From the NCBI GenBank assembly GCA_036897095.1, contig JAYMSP010000396.1, positions 1 through 53,995 on the forward strand: a stretch of DNA of 53,995 nt, written 5' to 3'. Numbering within the stretch: the first letter of the stretch is position 1; each line of letters opens with the position of its first letter. Both the position numbers and the translations under genes were made by a program. This document shows positions 35,030 to 48,100 of this stretch, one piece after another. The stretch is from Plantago elongata (lineage: Eukaryota > Streptophyta > Magnoliopsida > Lamiales > Plantaginaceae). The notes beneath the pieces were generated by a model. It was not told the DNA's origin, did no database searches, and worked only from the letters and a program-made list of their open reading frames with translations.

Positions 35030-36319
35030 TCACTGAACATTAATATCCAAAATCTTGGCACTAGGACTAGACTTGGGCATGGTTATATACAGCACACCAT
35101 CCTTAACCTCTGCCTTGATCTTCTCAAACTCCACATTCTCAGGCAAAGCAATTCTGTAGCTATACTTTCCGTAGCTCTTCGCAGACCATTCGTCACCATT
35201 TTCCTCGGTCTTTTTGGGGGCTTTTACAGCCTTGACTACCAGCATTTTCTCCTCAACCCAGACCTTAACATCCTCTTTCGACATGCCAGGCATGTCGAAC
35301 CTCATTTTGTACTCTGACTCGGCTTCCTTGATCTCCCATGGTGTTCTTCCTCGGCTGTATCCGACATTCTCTGTTGGATACCTCTCGATGTAAGGATCGT
35401 CCATTAGCCTGTCCATCGTTTCCATCATCTGTTGCACTGTTTTAGCTGTTGGAAACCTGTCCCATAAACCTATGTACAGAAAACAGAACATTTCAATATC
35501 GCGAATTCTACACAGTTAGGACAGCATCTACTAGATACAAGATGATAAAGAACAAAACGCAACTCCGTTGATAATGCACTTCACCTACTTCCCCTCCAAC
35601 CTATAGGATACAAGACTCATTATCTACAACATCCATCTGCACTGTTAACAAATCTCACACCGGTAACACTTAGCAATATCCCACAACAGCTAAACCATTA
35701 AAAATGCCAAATTCTTGAAAAAGATATTCTTTTACTTACTTATGTGATGTGATTTTCCTATATAGCACTAGAAAAATTAAGTCTTTTACACTCAGTATAA
35801 CATAACACAGAAGTCCAATTCCAAGCTAACACACTTCAAAATTTCAAACTAATGTCTTGAAAACAAGTTATTCAATTTACCCTTTTTGAACTTAATACAC
35901 ACAAGAATCATAAGGAAATAATTTTTTTTTTAAAAACAGCTCGAACCCAACCTATAAATTAGAGGAAAACGTCTTATCAACAGAGCTGTTGTCAAATCAT
36001 AAGGAAACAATAAAGCTACAAATTTGTAACATACCCAAGCAAAACAAGGTCAATAATTGCAAAATCAGGCACACTACATAATCATCAAGAAGAACAAAAT
36101 CACACCTACTGGAGCTGCTGGCCCTGTTCTCCTTCTAGGCTGCTGGGTCTGTTGGGTACTATTTGCCTTCTGCAAATGGTCGAGATTGCCCCTGCTTTCA
36201 GCTGCCATGGATTTAACTCTGAAAGTGGTTGAAAATCTTGAATTGGGTTTCGGTGTCAAAAGGGTTTTTGGGGCTGAAGAGAGGTTTGAGATTGTTGTGT
36301 TTGCTAAGCAGTGTGACAT
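35030..36319 (-). CDS. Organellar (chloroplast-type) small heat-shock protein, two exons
   Basis: Exons are 36319-36106 and 35469-35030. The intron is GT-AG and the phase agrees, giving 217 residues. Residues 1 to about 50 are rich in Ser/Thr/Lys/Arg and poor in acid, as in a plastid transit peptide. Then come RTGPAAPVGLWDRFPTAKTV and QQMMETMDRLM, the N-terminal arm of plastid-type sHSPs. The alpha-crystallin domain follows, from TPWEIKE through EYKMRFDMPGMSKEDVKVWV to IKAEVKDGVLYITMPK, and the end is KILDINVQ, which contains an I-x-I/V-like anchor. sHSPs are ATP-independent holdases that form oligomers on unfolding proteins. Heat induction is expected. Heat-shock elements and a TATA-like box are present upstream. 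A plastid location is inferred from the N-terminus; mitochondrial targeting cannot be excluded. Confidence 0.93.
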
Positions 36320-36447
36320 TTTGCTGATTCTTCAAAGGATTGGGAAAAAAAGAAAGAAATTCCTTGCTAGATGAGTAGATTGTTGGGTGAATTCTGATAC
36401 AGATTGTTCTTGATCTGTTGAGTAAAAAGACATGAGATTGCCTCGGA

Positions 36448-36536
36448 TTTTTAAAGGGGAAAGAAGAGAATTCTGGAACTTTGGAGATGCAAAGTTAAGA
36501 TTTTTGAGACTACTCTGTTCTCGACTTCTCCAGAAG
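36448..36536 (-). promoter_or_regulatory. Heat-shock promoter: TATA-like box and two heat-shock elements
   Basis: On the minus strand TTTAAAAA (36455-36448) lies about 125 bp before the sHSP start codon. Just upstream, 36465-36484 reads as four 5 bp units aGAGa aTTCt gGAAc tTTGg. Further up, 36517-36536 reads gTTCt cGACt tCTCc aGAAg. Each has two perfect and two one-mismatch HSF units in strict alternation. Direct arrangement of an HSE next to the TATA box is typical of plant heat-shock genes. Confidence 0.7.
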
Positions 36537-36598
36537 AACTCTATTTTCTGCAGCACAATCCATATCAGTAAATGATAAATTAACAATGACAGAGCGAA

Positions 36599-38085
36599 AT
36601 TTTTTTTTTGAAAAAGTAGATTTCATCGAAATAATTCTAATACGACTAATAAAGTCTTTAGTTATTATATGTTAAAGTTAACGAGATCAAATATTCCAAA
36701 TAAAGTGCATACTAAAATTGTTACGGACCATAATACTAGAGTTGTTTTTAAAAGTTTTTTTTACTTCCTTCTTTTGCCAAAGCATCTGCAACCGAATTTT
36801 CTTCCCTATAGACGAATTTGATTTCATACATCTCCTTCCGTGCCAATTGCCGATGTCTTCAAGTACCATGTGCTAGTAGGGTGCTACTGTATCCTGTCTG
36901 TAGATACAAGAAAAGATTTAGAATTAGTTTGTATAGAAATGGTGCGAATTTGTACTTGTTCACAAAGTTTCAGTCCTAAGTGGAGTGTCATTATCTCCGC
37001 CATATCATGGCTCATAACACCAAGATAAGTTGCACTAGCTTTGGTGAAGTTTCCTTCCGTATCCCTTATAATGCTCCTGAATCCCCATTAGGTAGACAAG
37101 AGCCATCAATATCAACGGTGAACAAATTTTCAGATTGTTTCCGTTGACATATTACAGGTTTTGTTGCCTTGTTATTCTTGCTTTTCCTTATGGCTTTGTT
37201 ATCACTTAAAGAGTGAAAGAAGTTGATTATGAAAGTTTCTAGGATTTAAATCTTCATTCTTAAAGAGTTTAAATTTTCCATGCTTCCAAATTAACCAACA
37301 AGTCAAAATAATCTTAAATTGTAAATCTGAGTTCTGCTGAAAGTGGAATAAAATATCCGTAAAGTTTAAAACTCTATGATTAGATTGAAGAATCCATCTT
37401 GTAATATAAATCATTACACTGGAAAAACAGGTGCTGAACTGTTTCTGTTTTTATCTTTGCAAAAAACATTTATCAGATTGCACAAGTTTTTGCTTGTATA
37501 ATATTTCTGTTGTTGGTAATCTATCATGTGCAACAAGCCAACAAAAGAATTTAATACAAGGTTGGATCCGAAGATTCAAAACCTTATCCCAAGGCCAATT
37601 CGGATTGGACTCTTAATTTTTCCATTTCTCTTAAGAAATTATAAGCTTTTTTAATCGAGAAATTACCCTTCTCAATATGATACTAGGTGATGGAATCACC
37701 CTTTTCTTCATATTGCAGTGGTATACCTAGGTTTTCAGTAACTATTTCAGTAGGGATTTATAATTTTAATTTTTTCAAATCCCAGTTATAATAGTTAATA
37801 AAATCACTAACCATATCATCACTCAAACGGGTCACTGATGTATAATCTTGTAAAAGAATACCAGGTATCCATGAATCTTTCCAAAAACGAGTTGTGTTAC
37901 CATATCTAATACGGAAAAGAATATTTTTTCTAAAAATTTCCTGTAATTTAATAATGTAACATCAAAACCAACTATGATTTGATTTACTTTCAGCTTGGAG
38001 AAAAGTTGTAGGAAAATACATATTCTTGTAGACTTGGTACCATAAGATATCAGTCTGAAAGTTAGCTTCCAAAGGTGTTTTAGTT
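36599..38085 (-). mobile_element. 5'-truncated L1-type LINE with poly(A) tail and target-site duplication
   Basis: Read on the minus strand, degenerate coding sequence includes the zf-RVT region (RYGNTTRFWKDSWIPG, near 37.9 kb) and an RNase H-like piece (VDIDGSCLPNGDSG, near 37.1 kb). These are the last domains of a plant L1 ORF2. It ends in a run of ten A (36609-36600 on the minus strand). Flanking AATGACAGAGCGAA (36585-36598) and AATGGCACAGCGAA (38086-38099) match at 12 of 14 positions, as a diverged target-site duplication. Several stops and frameshifts show it is dead. Confidence 0.85.
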
Positions 38086-38105
38086 AATGGCACAGCGAAC
38101 TTCTT

Positions 38106-38935
38106 GTAAAAATTTCAATTTTTTTCAATACGTTAAAATATTATATTACTTCGATATAAGTATTTGTTATGCTACGTATTTAATACTAATTTAATGTAAT
38201 AGAGTATATTTTATCATGTAAAAAACTCACAACTTTTTACGATACTTGCTCCAACTACATTTACTTTGGCAAGTTACTTTTTTTTCTTTTAGAATTGAAA
38301 TTATAGCCAAATTATGTTTACAATGTTTTTCTTTGTTATACTAATGTTTTATTTTTCCCAATGTAGTAGTGTATTCGTATTACGTTGACAGACACTGATT
38401 TGCTTGGCCTAGGTAAAACAACTTCTACGGAATGGAGATGAATCGTAATCCCGTCGCGTTTAGATTGTTTTTATACTCGTTTATCTAATGTTCTGAAGTA
38501 CATGACTACATTTGATAAAACTCGTTAATGATCCCTCTTATAGTTCATTCATAGTATATTTTAGCCTTTGTTGTATTTATGCTTTCTTTTTTTGGGAAAT
38601 ATGATTTGTATTTAGTGTCGAGGTCATGATCGACCTTGAGATCACTTCAGTTATTCGAACTTTAAATTGATTCTAGACTCTTCCAAGTCTGGATTGGACT
38701 GGATATTGAATTACCTGAAACTCGATTCAACTCGCTCAACAACAACACCCAATTTATCCTTCTTATGTAGTAATAAGCAAATCACAATAATTTTGGCATA
38801 AAGAGAGTTATAATCCAGTGTCAAAAAAGCTGAGCAGCAAGCAGTAGTGTTATGACAAAATAAAGAATTGATCAAATTAAGTTTATGTCTAGTATTACAC
38901 AGTTTACACCTTACAAAATGTGTTTTGATATCTTT
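38106..38935. other. Intergenic, 3' flank of the MYB gene
   Basis: AT-rich sequence with no ORF, RNA gene or repeat that I can support. Confidence 0.5.
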
Positions 38936-39882
38936 TCATGGAAAAATGTCTTGAAAGTGACTGTAACCATCCCATGGTAAGGGTTGATCCATCCAGTTCT
39001 GAAATGGATCAAATGGCAAATCCACAAAACCATCCATATGTTTGGACACAAGTGATGATCCAATATCCATTGTGTTGATCATCATATTGGACTGAACTTG
39101 ATTCTGGTTTAGAACATTCTGGAACATGATTGAAGACTCCATTCCTGAGGTCTTGTTGTAAGACCCCATGTTGTTCTGATTTGGACCAGAAAACAGATTT
39201 CCTTCTGTTTTGTGTTCCATTTGATACATTGTTGTAGGATCAGGTGAGAAATTTTCACTAGGTTCCATTTGAGTTTCTTCACTTTCTCCAGTTGAGGTTT
39301 GAGCCTTCAGCTCAATTGGCTTGTGAGTTAATGGATCAAGCCCCATGAGTTTCATCTTCTTCTTGATCCTCGTGTTCCAGTGGTTCTTGATCTCGTTGTC
39401 TGTCCTCCCTGGAAAGTGCGCGGCTATCTTAGACCATCTGCCACAACATTCAAACAATATCAGTACAAGTTTAAAACATTACGAAAATTATAATCATTTT
39501 CACAATCCGAACGCTAAGAGAATTAATACCTATTGCCTAGCCGAGAATGGAGTTCAATGATCATGTCTTCCTCCGCTTCTGTAAATCCACCTCTCTTGAG
39601 GTCCGGCCTTAGGTAATTTATCCACCTTAGCCTACAACTCTTCCCACATCTCGTCAAACCTGCACAACGCCAGAACATAACATTCAATAAGTCGCGCTTT
39701 AGCATAATGAACTACAAATTGTACAAAATGGTACTCTCACACAACTTACCGGCGAGTTTTGGAACTAGACGCCAACACTGAATCCCATTATTGAGGATGA
39801 AGTTCATGAGCTTGTTATCTTCCTCGATAGTCCAAGGACCGCGTTTGAGTCCAAGCCTTTCGCAACAAGGTTGTCTTCCCAT
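38936..39882 (-). CDS. R2R3-MYB transcription factor, MYB40-like, three exons
   Basis: Exons are 39882-39750, 39659-39530 and 39437-38936. The introns are short, GT-AG and in the standard R2R3-MYB positions, giving 254 residues. The protein starts [18 protein letters not shown]2 (~14-61) ends in [13 protein letters not shown]3 (~67-112) has [20 protein letters not shown], then [20 protein letters not shown]. After it comes [13 protein letters not shown]. The combination [20 protein letters not shown] and [11 protein letters not shown] points to the MYB40 type rather than the MYB20/43/85 lignin group, whose R3 begins with RGLL. It should act in the nucleus as a DNA-binding regulator. The MYB40 role is poorly known, though phosphate or arsenate uptake has been suggested. 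The C-terminal half is Asn/Met/Gln-rich without a known repressor motif that I can see. Confidence 0.93.
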
Positions 39883-42200
39883 GCTCACAAGAGAGGTTCT
39901 CCTTAAGTGTACAATACAACAATGCACAAGATAGAGACCTTTGTACCAATCAATCAAGTTCTATTCATTCATGGAGCTTTATATTGGAACAAAGATTCTT
40001 CCAGCTAATGCACAGATCAAATGGCTGTTAAGTTTTGAACAAAAGCCCAAGTCATAATTGAGTTTGAAAATAAATAAACATGACTTTTTAAAACTATTGG
40101 AACAAGTATGTTTCATGCTACCAAATTCAACTCATTAGAAGATTAACTTGTGACAAAATACAAATGATTGGAAGTGGCCGCTATATTGAGGGACATGGTG
40201 ATTAGAGAATTCAGAAAAATAGACGTGAGTCCTTGTCGTTGACATGTTTTTATATTGCACAAAGTACTTGAACACTAATTCACAACAAAAACAGATTCAC
40301 TAACTTAATTTTTATGGAGCAAAGCTAGCTAGCTTCATTTAATTTAATCGGATAATTGTGTCGGCCTTCGTGTGTAATCCCTCACCCCAACTTGGCCCTT
40401 AATGAGTGTAAACAATTGCAAGGTTCCCTGACTCACATTCACATACGTGATTACGGGGTGTCGAGTGTCAAACACGAATAACATACGTACATACGGGAAA
40501 TTGAAGAGTTCGGGTATAGTATTAGTGAGATCTTGATTCATACCCTTACCCGATAGAGTCCCTAGCTAAACAACATATATGATCAGAATTTTGAATTCAA
40601 AACTTCAATGTATGAAGCTCTAATGAACAAATTTATTTATGATCATGATATATGTCATGTGAGTTTTATAACAGACAACTTAATTGAACTCGAACATCAT
40701 GAGCACATCCACTCGAGGTTGACTTGGATTTTAAGACATTATAATAGTTCAAATAGTAGTACACACTCATGGCGAGTAGTTAGAAACTAATATGCTCCTC
40801 CGTCCTAATATGCTCCTCTGTCCCGCTAGGCTTGTCTTGTTTCTTCTTGCCATCTCCTTAACTTTGTGGAGCACAAAACGTAAGCATTAATGAATTTCAT
40901 CCACAATCGATCACGATTATGTTTTGTTTAGGACGAACATCTCTCTAAAATGTATACGGGCGGAGTTATGACTTATCGAAATGTGAGGGACTTGGCGGAA
41001 AATCCTTCAATATATAACTATTATGAGGAGCTTTTGTTGTGCTACTGGAATCAAAGCTCCTTTAAGTTGTACACGTCTCTTTCCACGAATGTTCCGTGTA
41101 TCAAATCTTTATGTGATTCTTTTTGAATAGTTTAATTAGAACTTAGAACAAGACGCCAAAAGAAGCATAGTTTAGTGTAATTATGGAAGAACAAAGTGGT
41201 GGTACTTGTATATTAAAGCACTTCGAGTTTATTTGATAATATAATTAAATGTGGACAGTTTGAGATGAATGCTAATCATAGTACATGATTATTACAACCC
41301 GTATCCCATTAGGCTAATCATCACATAATTGACAAAAACTACCTAATCTTCTTCTTTCTTTGAAATTCTAAAGGTTGACCTTTGCTTAATGGGAAGGGAC
41401 TTTGTCAGAGCCACTGAAATTATTGGACACGGTTACGCTTAATCTTAAGTATGTGCTGAGATTACTCTATTCTTGCACTTGATTGGCAGTAAATTTATAA
41501 TCGTTTTACAAGGTTTTACGAGTATATGAAAGTTTATGTTCGATGTAGGAGAAATGGAAGGTTAATGCATATATACCTACGCCGTGTTAGTTGAGTCATT
41601 CCAAATTGTCTCGTTTCGGAATGACCAAATGTGAAATGACAGGTGTAATATAATGTGGACATGGTTCGAATCGAAACAAGATTCAAGTCTGAATATCATC
41701 AGAACAAGATTCGAATCCGATACGAAATTGTCATGTTCTTCGGGTCTTGTAACGACACGAAGCTATAGAAAAAATTGTTGATTTCAAAACTTGGGTCGAG
41801 TCGTAATTCACTCAATAAATTTACCACATCAAAAAATTATACTTTTTGTTAAATGAGTAAACAGAACAAGATAAACTATAAGAGAAAAGGGATAATGAAA
41901 GATATCAAGAAGGTTAAAAAAAGTATAACATCTTTGTACTGATTCAATCATTCAAAAACATCTATGAACGCATTTGGTTAACTTTCTTGTGCACAAATTT
42001 GACAGAAACTGTTGGAAAGAACGACACCTATACTGGAAGCCTTGTGCGTTTAACGTTCCCTCGTCTGCCAAAACTTCGCTCGTCTTCTCCAGTTCAGCAA
42101 GTTCACTTTCAGCTTTACACCCTATAGAGTTTGGAAGGTGAAAACAAAATGAATCCAGCAAATGAACGCCTAGCAATCTGTAGAATTCGGTTAATGAGTC
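39883..42200. other. Intergenic: MYB promoter side and 3' flank of HHL1
   Basis: No gene is supportable. CTCCTCCGTCCTAATATG and CTCCTCTGTCCCGCTAGG near 40.8 kb look like broken Stowaway ends. The 41.95-42.18 kb part is probably HHL1 3' UTR. Confidence 0.5.
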
Positions 42201-44257
42201 TTACGTGGATTTCTCCTTGGTCTCTTGTTTAGAATCTTCCTCTGAGGATTCGGTTTCTGTGTTCAAGAATGAAATCTTGCCAAAAGATTCTTTGGCATCC
42301 CCGAAAAAGTCCTTCACTTTATCAAAGACTGTTTTGAGCTCATCTTGTGATGGTAGCTACAAAACAGCAACAATGTAGATAATATGGTAAGAATGAAGGA
42401 GAAAATTCGGTATCTTAATTCCATTATGATCGTTATCATGTGGTTCTATACATTTCCGTTACCTCAATGACATCATTCGGAGCTATTGCAGCTCTGACAT
42501 TGTTACCTTCCTGCATGTCCGGCACAGACAAAAAAAATTAATCAAACAGATCCCTGTTTAGGATTTCAACAATTATTTTCTGCGAAGCAGAGAGGGAAGG
42601 TAAAGACTAGAAACATTACGACAATTTTGTAGCCATATTTGAACTCTTTAGCAGACCGCAGTACACGAAATTGTTTCTGAGCCATCTTCAGGACTTCCTT
42701 CTCATCCTGTTTTGGGCAGATTCACAGCGCAGATTCAATCAGTCAGATAATGTCATACAGGTGCTGATACAAGCAATAAGTTTGTCATTTTATGACATTT
42801 TTTCATCAATAATCTACATAGTCATCTAGTGAGTCCAGTAAATATTTCAGACTTTGTAGAATCAAAGTACTTCTACTAAACCTAAGACCAGCTTTACCAT
42901 ATTCTGTTTGGAATGGAACTTGAAAAGCGGTAGGAGATCAAACCGCGAAGGTCATCTTTCAAGATCATATACAAGCAGGAAGCGGCCAGGGAAATTCACG
43001 GTTTTCATGTTTGATTCAGCACTAGCAGTTCAATCATTCTAAATACCATCTAATCAACAAACGATAGCTAAGAAAGGTGCCGAATCAACCATTCATTGGA
43101 AGCTTATGAATTATGAGCAAACCCATAAGCATTTCATGGCAAAATGATGCTCTAGCCTACCCATGGCACATATAATTGGTGAATCAAGATTCAAGATACA
43201 ATATTTACACATTCCAGAAGTGAGCAACTCACTCGATAAATGACAGATGCAAGATTTCTAGCCAGCGTATCTTTGTAAATGTACTTCCCCAGAAAATTGT
43301 CCTTGGCAGCAACCATTATTTTCGCAGTTGTGCCTCCTGTTACAATATTGAGCGGGTACCATAGATAAACCTGAGAAAGAATGAATAGGCCAGTTCAAAA
43401 TCTCCATCATAGCTCATAATCCAATAGCTTCAAAGAGCATTAATCTTGATTATAAGCTTTTAATAGTAGCTAAAGTTCTGACTCAATCTTTCATAGTTTG
43501 TCATTGTTCTAGTATAAGGTGCGTAATTCCAATGTATGATGCATATACAGATTGCAGAGCAATATACTTCAGAAGATACCACTACAACACTCATATATAC
43601 TTGATTACAGAAAATCCCACAACTGAATATTCGCCTTAGTTTCACAGCATCAAGTCCTCAACATTAAAACTCGCACATTGAAAGCACCTCATCTTTTCAC
43701 CCAAAAAAATGCCCAAGTACTAAGGACCAAACATATACGCAGGCAACATTTCGAGAAACTATCAAGTGAAATTCTTGTAAAAATCAAGTCTTTACTTAAC
43801 ATGAGAAAAAATCCATACCTCCCACAAAACCACCCAATTTCACAAAAGCATTTCACCAGAATTTCTCAATTATCAAAGCAATCACAAGTAGAATCAGTAA
43901 CAGTAATCAAAGTGTGCTAAAAAGATATAGAGAAAGCGAAGAGAGTAGTGTACTGACATTGGCCATGCGAATAAAGACAACAAATTTGGGGTTGCCATCA
44001 TCTTCAAGCTTGGGCAGAGGGGGTGGAGGAGCACGCTGATACTGTTTAGCAGCCATGCCTTTCTTGCCTTTAGCTTCAACTACAAACAGACTATGCTTCT
44101 TCTGCTTATAATTCACCTGTTGCTGCTGATGATAATAATAAAAAGGCTGCTTCTTTGTTCTTGTTGTCGAACACAGTGAGTGTAAATCTTCATGGCTTCT
44201 TCCCTTTGATGACAGTGGTAATCTTCCCAGTGGATTCAGAGACATCCCAACCTCCAT
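42201..44257 (-). CDS. HHL1: HHL1, thylakoid protein protecting photosystem II, five exons
   Basis: Exons are 44257-43958, 43370-43233, 42706-42620, 42510-42463 and 42356-42201. All are phase 0, giving 242 residues. It starts MEVGMSLNPLGRLPL, a plastid transit peptide rich in Ser/Arg/Lys with a Gln/Tyr-rich stretch. The conserved body follows: VVEAKGKKGMAAKQYQR, then KLEDDGNPKFVVFIRMANVY, LWYPLNIVTGGTTAKIMVAA (likely the membrane segment, ~102-121) and KDNFLGKYIYKDTLARN. Then come FKYGYKIV and ELPSQDELKTVFDKVKDFFG. The acidic Ser/Glu tail is variable. In Arabidopsis HHL1 (At1g67700) binds LQY1 and the PSII core, and helps repair PSII under high light. The close match over the whole mature part supports orthology. 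No damage is seen. Confidence 0.94.
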
Positions 44258-44344
44258 TTTTGCTGTTCTTTGAACTGTGTTTTTGCCTGTAACTTATCCA
44301 CAAAATTTTCTGTATCCTTACCTTTTTCTTTTCATTTGCATCTT

Positions 44345-44371
44345 TTATATATTCCATGTTAATTACACGTG
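44345..44371 (-). promoter_or_regulatory. G-box and TATA box of HHL1
   Basis: TATATAAAA on the minus strand (44353-44345) lies about 90 bp before the HHL1 start codon. A perfect CACGTG G-box lies at 44366-44371, just upstream (ACACGTGGC on the plus strand). G-boxes of this form are bound by light-signalling bHLH and bZIP factors, which fits a high-light protection gene. An open frame running across the TATA box is therefore taken as chance. Confidence 0.6.
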
Positions 44372-44457
44372 GCATGTCACCTTCGGACAATTCAATACTG
44401 CCAGTACAACTTATCTCAGCCACAAGATTCTGGCCTCTTAAGACCATTGCTGCTTCT

Positions 44458-45138
44458 TACAGTCTGCAACAATTCGTGGCATAACAGATACCAACGGCGT
44501 TGTTATTCAGGTAAGTTTTTTTGCACTAAGAGTTAAGAGCAGCAGGCCCCACCACAATCACCGAACAAAATTATTATAGTCAAATCACTTTATTTTGAGA
44601 GACACAATCAGCTGATATACGTCGATGAGGTTTGCCAAACACTACACCACACCATGTCATTGCGTAATTAGTTAAATCTATCGCATTAAGAAATTGATTA
44701 GCTATGGAGTCGGACAACAATACAATTATTGACATATTATCTTCATCTTGCACAAAAAAGAACAGCTCATTGTCCAAAAGAATAAATGATAATAATAAAT
44801 AATAATAGTAAAATACAATTTATACAAATGATGTGTTCTGCTTTACCATCAGAAAAGCCAACTACACGAATTTGCCAAAAAAAAAAAAAAGAACCAAAAG
44901 CTAGCTATCCGTCTATAATGTTACAGAAAATAAAAGAATTGGAGGGAGAGACCAAGAAAACTCACTAAACTTTTTACAACAAGGTCTGCACTCTGCAAGA
45001 TTTTAGGGCCTTCCACTAATGAGTAAAACCGCATGGTTTACTCTCCAATATATACTGCCCATGATGTTACGGCGGAGACCTAACTCAGCAGCATTGCTGC
45101 AACTCATTCTGGAGTAACTCGCATGTCCATGTTATAAA
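44458..45138. other. Intergenic: 3' flank of the carboxylesterase gene and distal HHL1 promoter
   Basis: No coding or RNA gene can be supported. An A-run lies at 44879-44891. Confidence 0.5.
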
Positions 45139-48100
45139 TCAGTAAGAGAACTCGTTGCCTCTCAATGATATGTACTTTTTCATCCAAATAGCAATATCCT
45201 CAGAGCAAGCTATTGCTTGCGGGGTATGCAGGAGCATGTCAAGCGTTGCAAATTCGTGTATAGTATCCTTGTAATCAAGAACAGGAGCATCTACATTAAC
45301 TTTTCGAAGCTCCTCTGAGTACGCAATAGCTCGGTCACGCATCCAATCATGTTCAGCAATAATTGTGAGGGTCGGTGGCATGTATTTAAGGGGTACTCGT
45401 CTCTCAGGGTTGAGAGGGTCACTAGCTAGGCGATCCAAATTGAAGTCTTCCTCAGGTAGGAAGAGTTTCCATGCAAGCAGAGACAGATATTTGTCATAGA
45501 GATAAGAGTTGCTTAGTTTAATCTCAGAGCGTGTGGGGGAGGTCCCAATGAAGAAAGGGTACATGAGGACTTGAGCTACGACATGTATGGGGTCCAAATG
45601 TTTGCCTGCCTCGACTGCGTATTGTGCAACGTGGTTGGCTATATTTGCACCACAGCTGACTCCAAGAAGAACACACCTGCAGGAAGATAGCAAGGTGAAT
45701 AACTCTATCATATAGATGATAAATTCCAGAGACCATATCAATGTCCAAAGATTTTGACTGTTCAGAACTCGTGGCTGAAGAGGGTATAAAGGAGTAAATC
45801 ATTGAGATAAACCGCGCAGTGATAACCAAACCATATTTATAAAACTGTGCATATTATGTAGGGGAGATAAGATAACCCCGCGTGTATATGCTATATAACA
45901 CATAAATCATGACTCCTTTAAGAACTTTTAGACCCCTCACCATAACATCTTCTTACTTTGAGCCCAAAGCCATCAACTTTTCCAAATATGGTCAGATGAC
46001 CACATAAATTTGAATTTAAAAGCAAAACAATAGGAACTAAAATAAATTCACCGGTCATGGGTGGGTTTTTTTAGCTTTGGAGCTCTTAGCTCAGCCATGG
46101 GCGGAGCAAGGAGTCATTCTATTGCTCCAGAACGAAGCTGGCCTCTGATAGCTCATAATGATGGAGTTCTGGGTCAGCTTTGAAGATCTGCTCCAAATCG
46201 GAGCAGACCTGCTCCTATCTTGAGCTAGAGCTGATTAACTCCGTCATTGAAGAGATATCCGCCCATGTGCACTGGTGTCTCTTCCTTCTTAATTTCTATT
46301 TTCACTTCATTTTGAAAGGGTAATTTTGTCAATTCATTCAAATATAACGTTGACTGAGTGAAACAAATAGGGTACGGGGTCTTTACATAGTTTCTGCAAT
46401 TACTCAAATCAATTATGGTTTCATTATTTCCCCATAACTCGAAGTAATGTAAACTTGATGCACACTAATGGACAGAACATATATCCTCAATGCCAGAAAG
46501 CATATGGTAGATTTCAAGGTGATGGAGAGGACACCTATACAAATTCATACCAACGAAACATGAATCACGTGGTGCATTAACATAAGCCGAAGATGAATCA
46601 GAAAAATGAGGTAAGAAGGTACTCCCTACATCTCATGCCAAATGTCACATGTTCCATTAATACCTATCCAGCTTCCAGAAACAAATGTCAAATTTCCATT
46701 TTTAGCAAAGAGCACACCTGTGTTCCCTAACAATTAGGATAAACATGCCACAAATTTACTTTATCTCAACTAATTTTACTTTATACCTAAATACCCGTGC
46801 CCAAAACTAAATGTGACATTTGGATTTGGTATGGGACGGAGTGAGTAAATATTAAAGAATGCTTCATTTTTCCCATTGGTTCTTTAGTACCACAGTACTA
46901 CAATATGGGAAATTCCAAGAGAAATTTTAGTATGTAACAACTTCAGACAAGAAGTTCTTGACAAATCACACAGGCATACAATCAATGCATGACTAGCTGA
47001 ATGCAGACCTTCATTCATCCTCCCTAACATCATGGATGCCGTTAAACATTTATTCAATTTCAAATGCCCGCACAAAGAATGAGCAAGTATAACTGAACTC
47101 AAACTTCCATTCTTCCTTCCTACCGTTACAAATGCAGTTTCAGATATGACTTAAAGGCCCAAACTAAAAACGAATTTGGCTAGTTTAGCTGCTTATAATA
47201 GCTTTCTACGATCATAGAGGACTTCAATTGAGCTATTTGCTATATCAGCAGATTTGTTTCCACAAATGATTAGGTGAGAAGGTACGTAAACCGTAAACAC
47301 CCAACTGCACAATCAAATAAAGTTGCTCTGATAATAAATATCACATTCAAAAACTTGACATACAAATAAAGCATGTAGCTGTTCCATTTCAAGCTTAATC
47401 CCTCATTTCAGGAAAAACAAAAACAACTTCATTTACCTCGATAAATCAGCATGAGCTGCTAACCACGGCTCAACCATTGCCGCCCCAAATCCATGAACTA
47501 TATGCCTCCTCCCCTCTCCCAAACCTTCACCCCCAACACTCCCGTGATCCAATGACCAATTACACTCCGCCAAATTCGCTTGCTTACCCAACCAATTCAA
47601 CACCTTCACTCCATCCTCAAATGCAGCCGGATACCTACTCTCCGGCGCCAACCTGTACCCCACCGCCACCACCACCGCATCGCACATCTTCGCCAACCTC
47701 CTACAAAACAAATCATTCGCCGTCGTATCACTACCCCCACTAACCCACCCCCCACCATGAAACTGCAAAATCACCGGCAACTTCCGACAATTCCTCCCGT
47801 TCTTATCCGGCAAATAACCCCCATAACCAACCACCACTCCACCAGCACTATCAGCTATTACTTTCTTCGACCCAACTCTAACCCTAAGACTCGGGACCGA
47901 TTTGGGCGAAACTAGAACAGAATCAGGTAAGAAAATCCTCACCGAGAGCGAGCTCATAGGATCTATATGCAGATCCTTGGTTGCAACTCCGTCACCGGAG
48001 AAGCTAGGGTTTGCGGCGGCGATGACTTCATCGGGGCGAGTAACGACGCCGTATGTGGAGAGATTGTGCGATTCGGCCAGGGTCTGTAACTTTCGTCGGA

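Noticed and set aside
44190-44447. 85-codon minus-strand ORF overlapping the HHL1 start
   Set aside because: It lies in a different frame from HHL1 and crosses the TATA box and G-box. The HHL1 ATG at 44257 gives the expected transit peptide.
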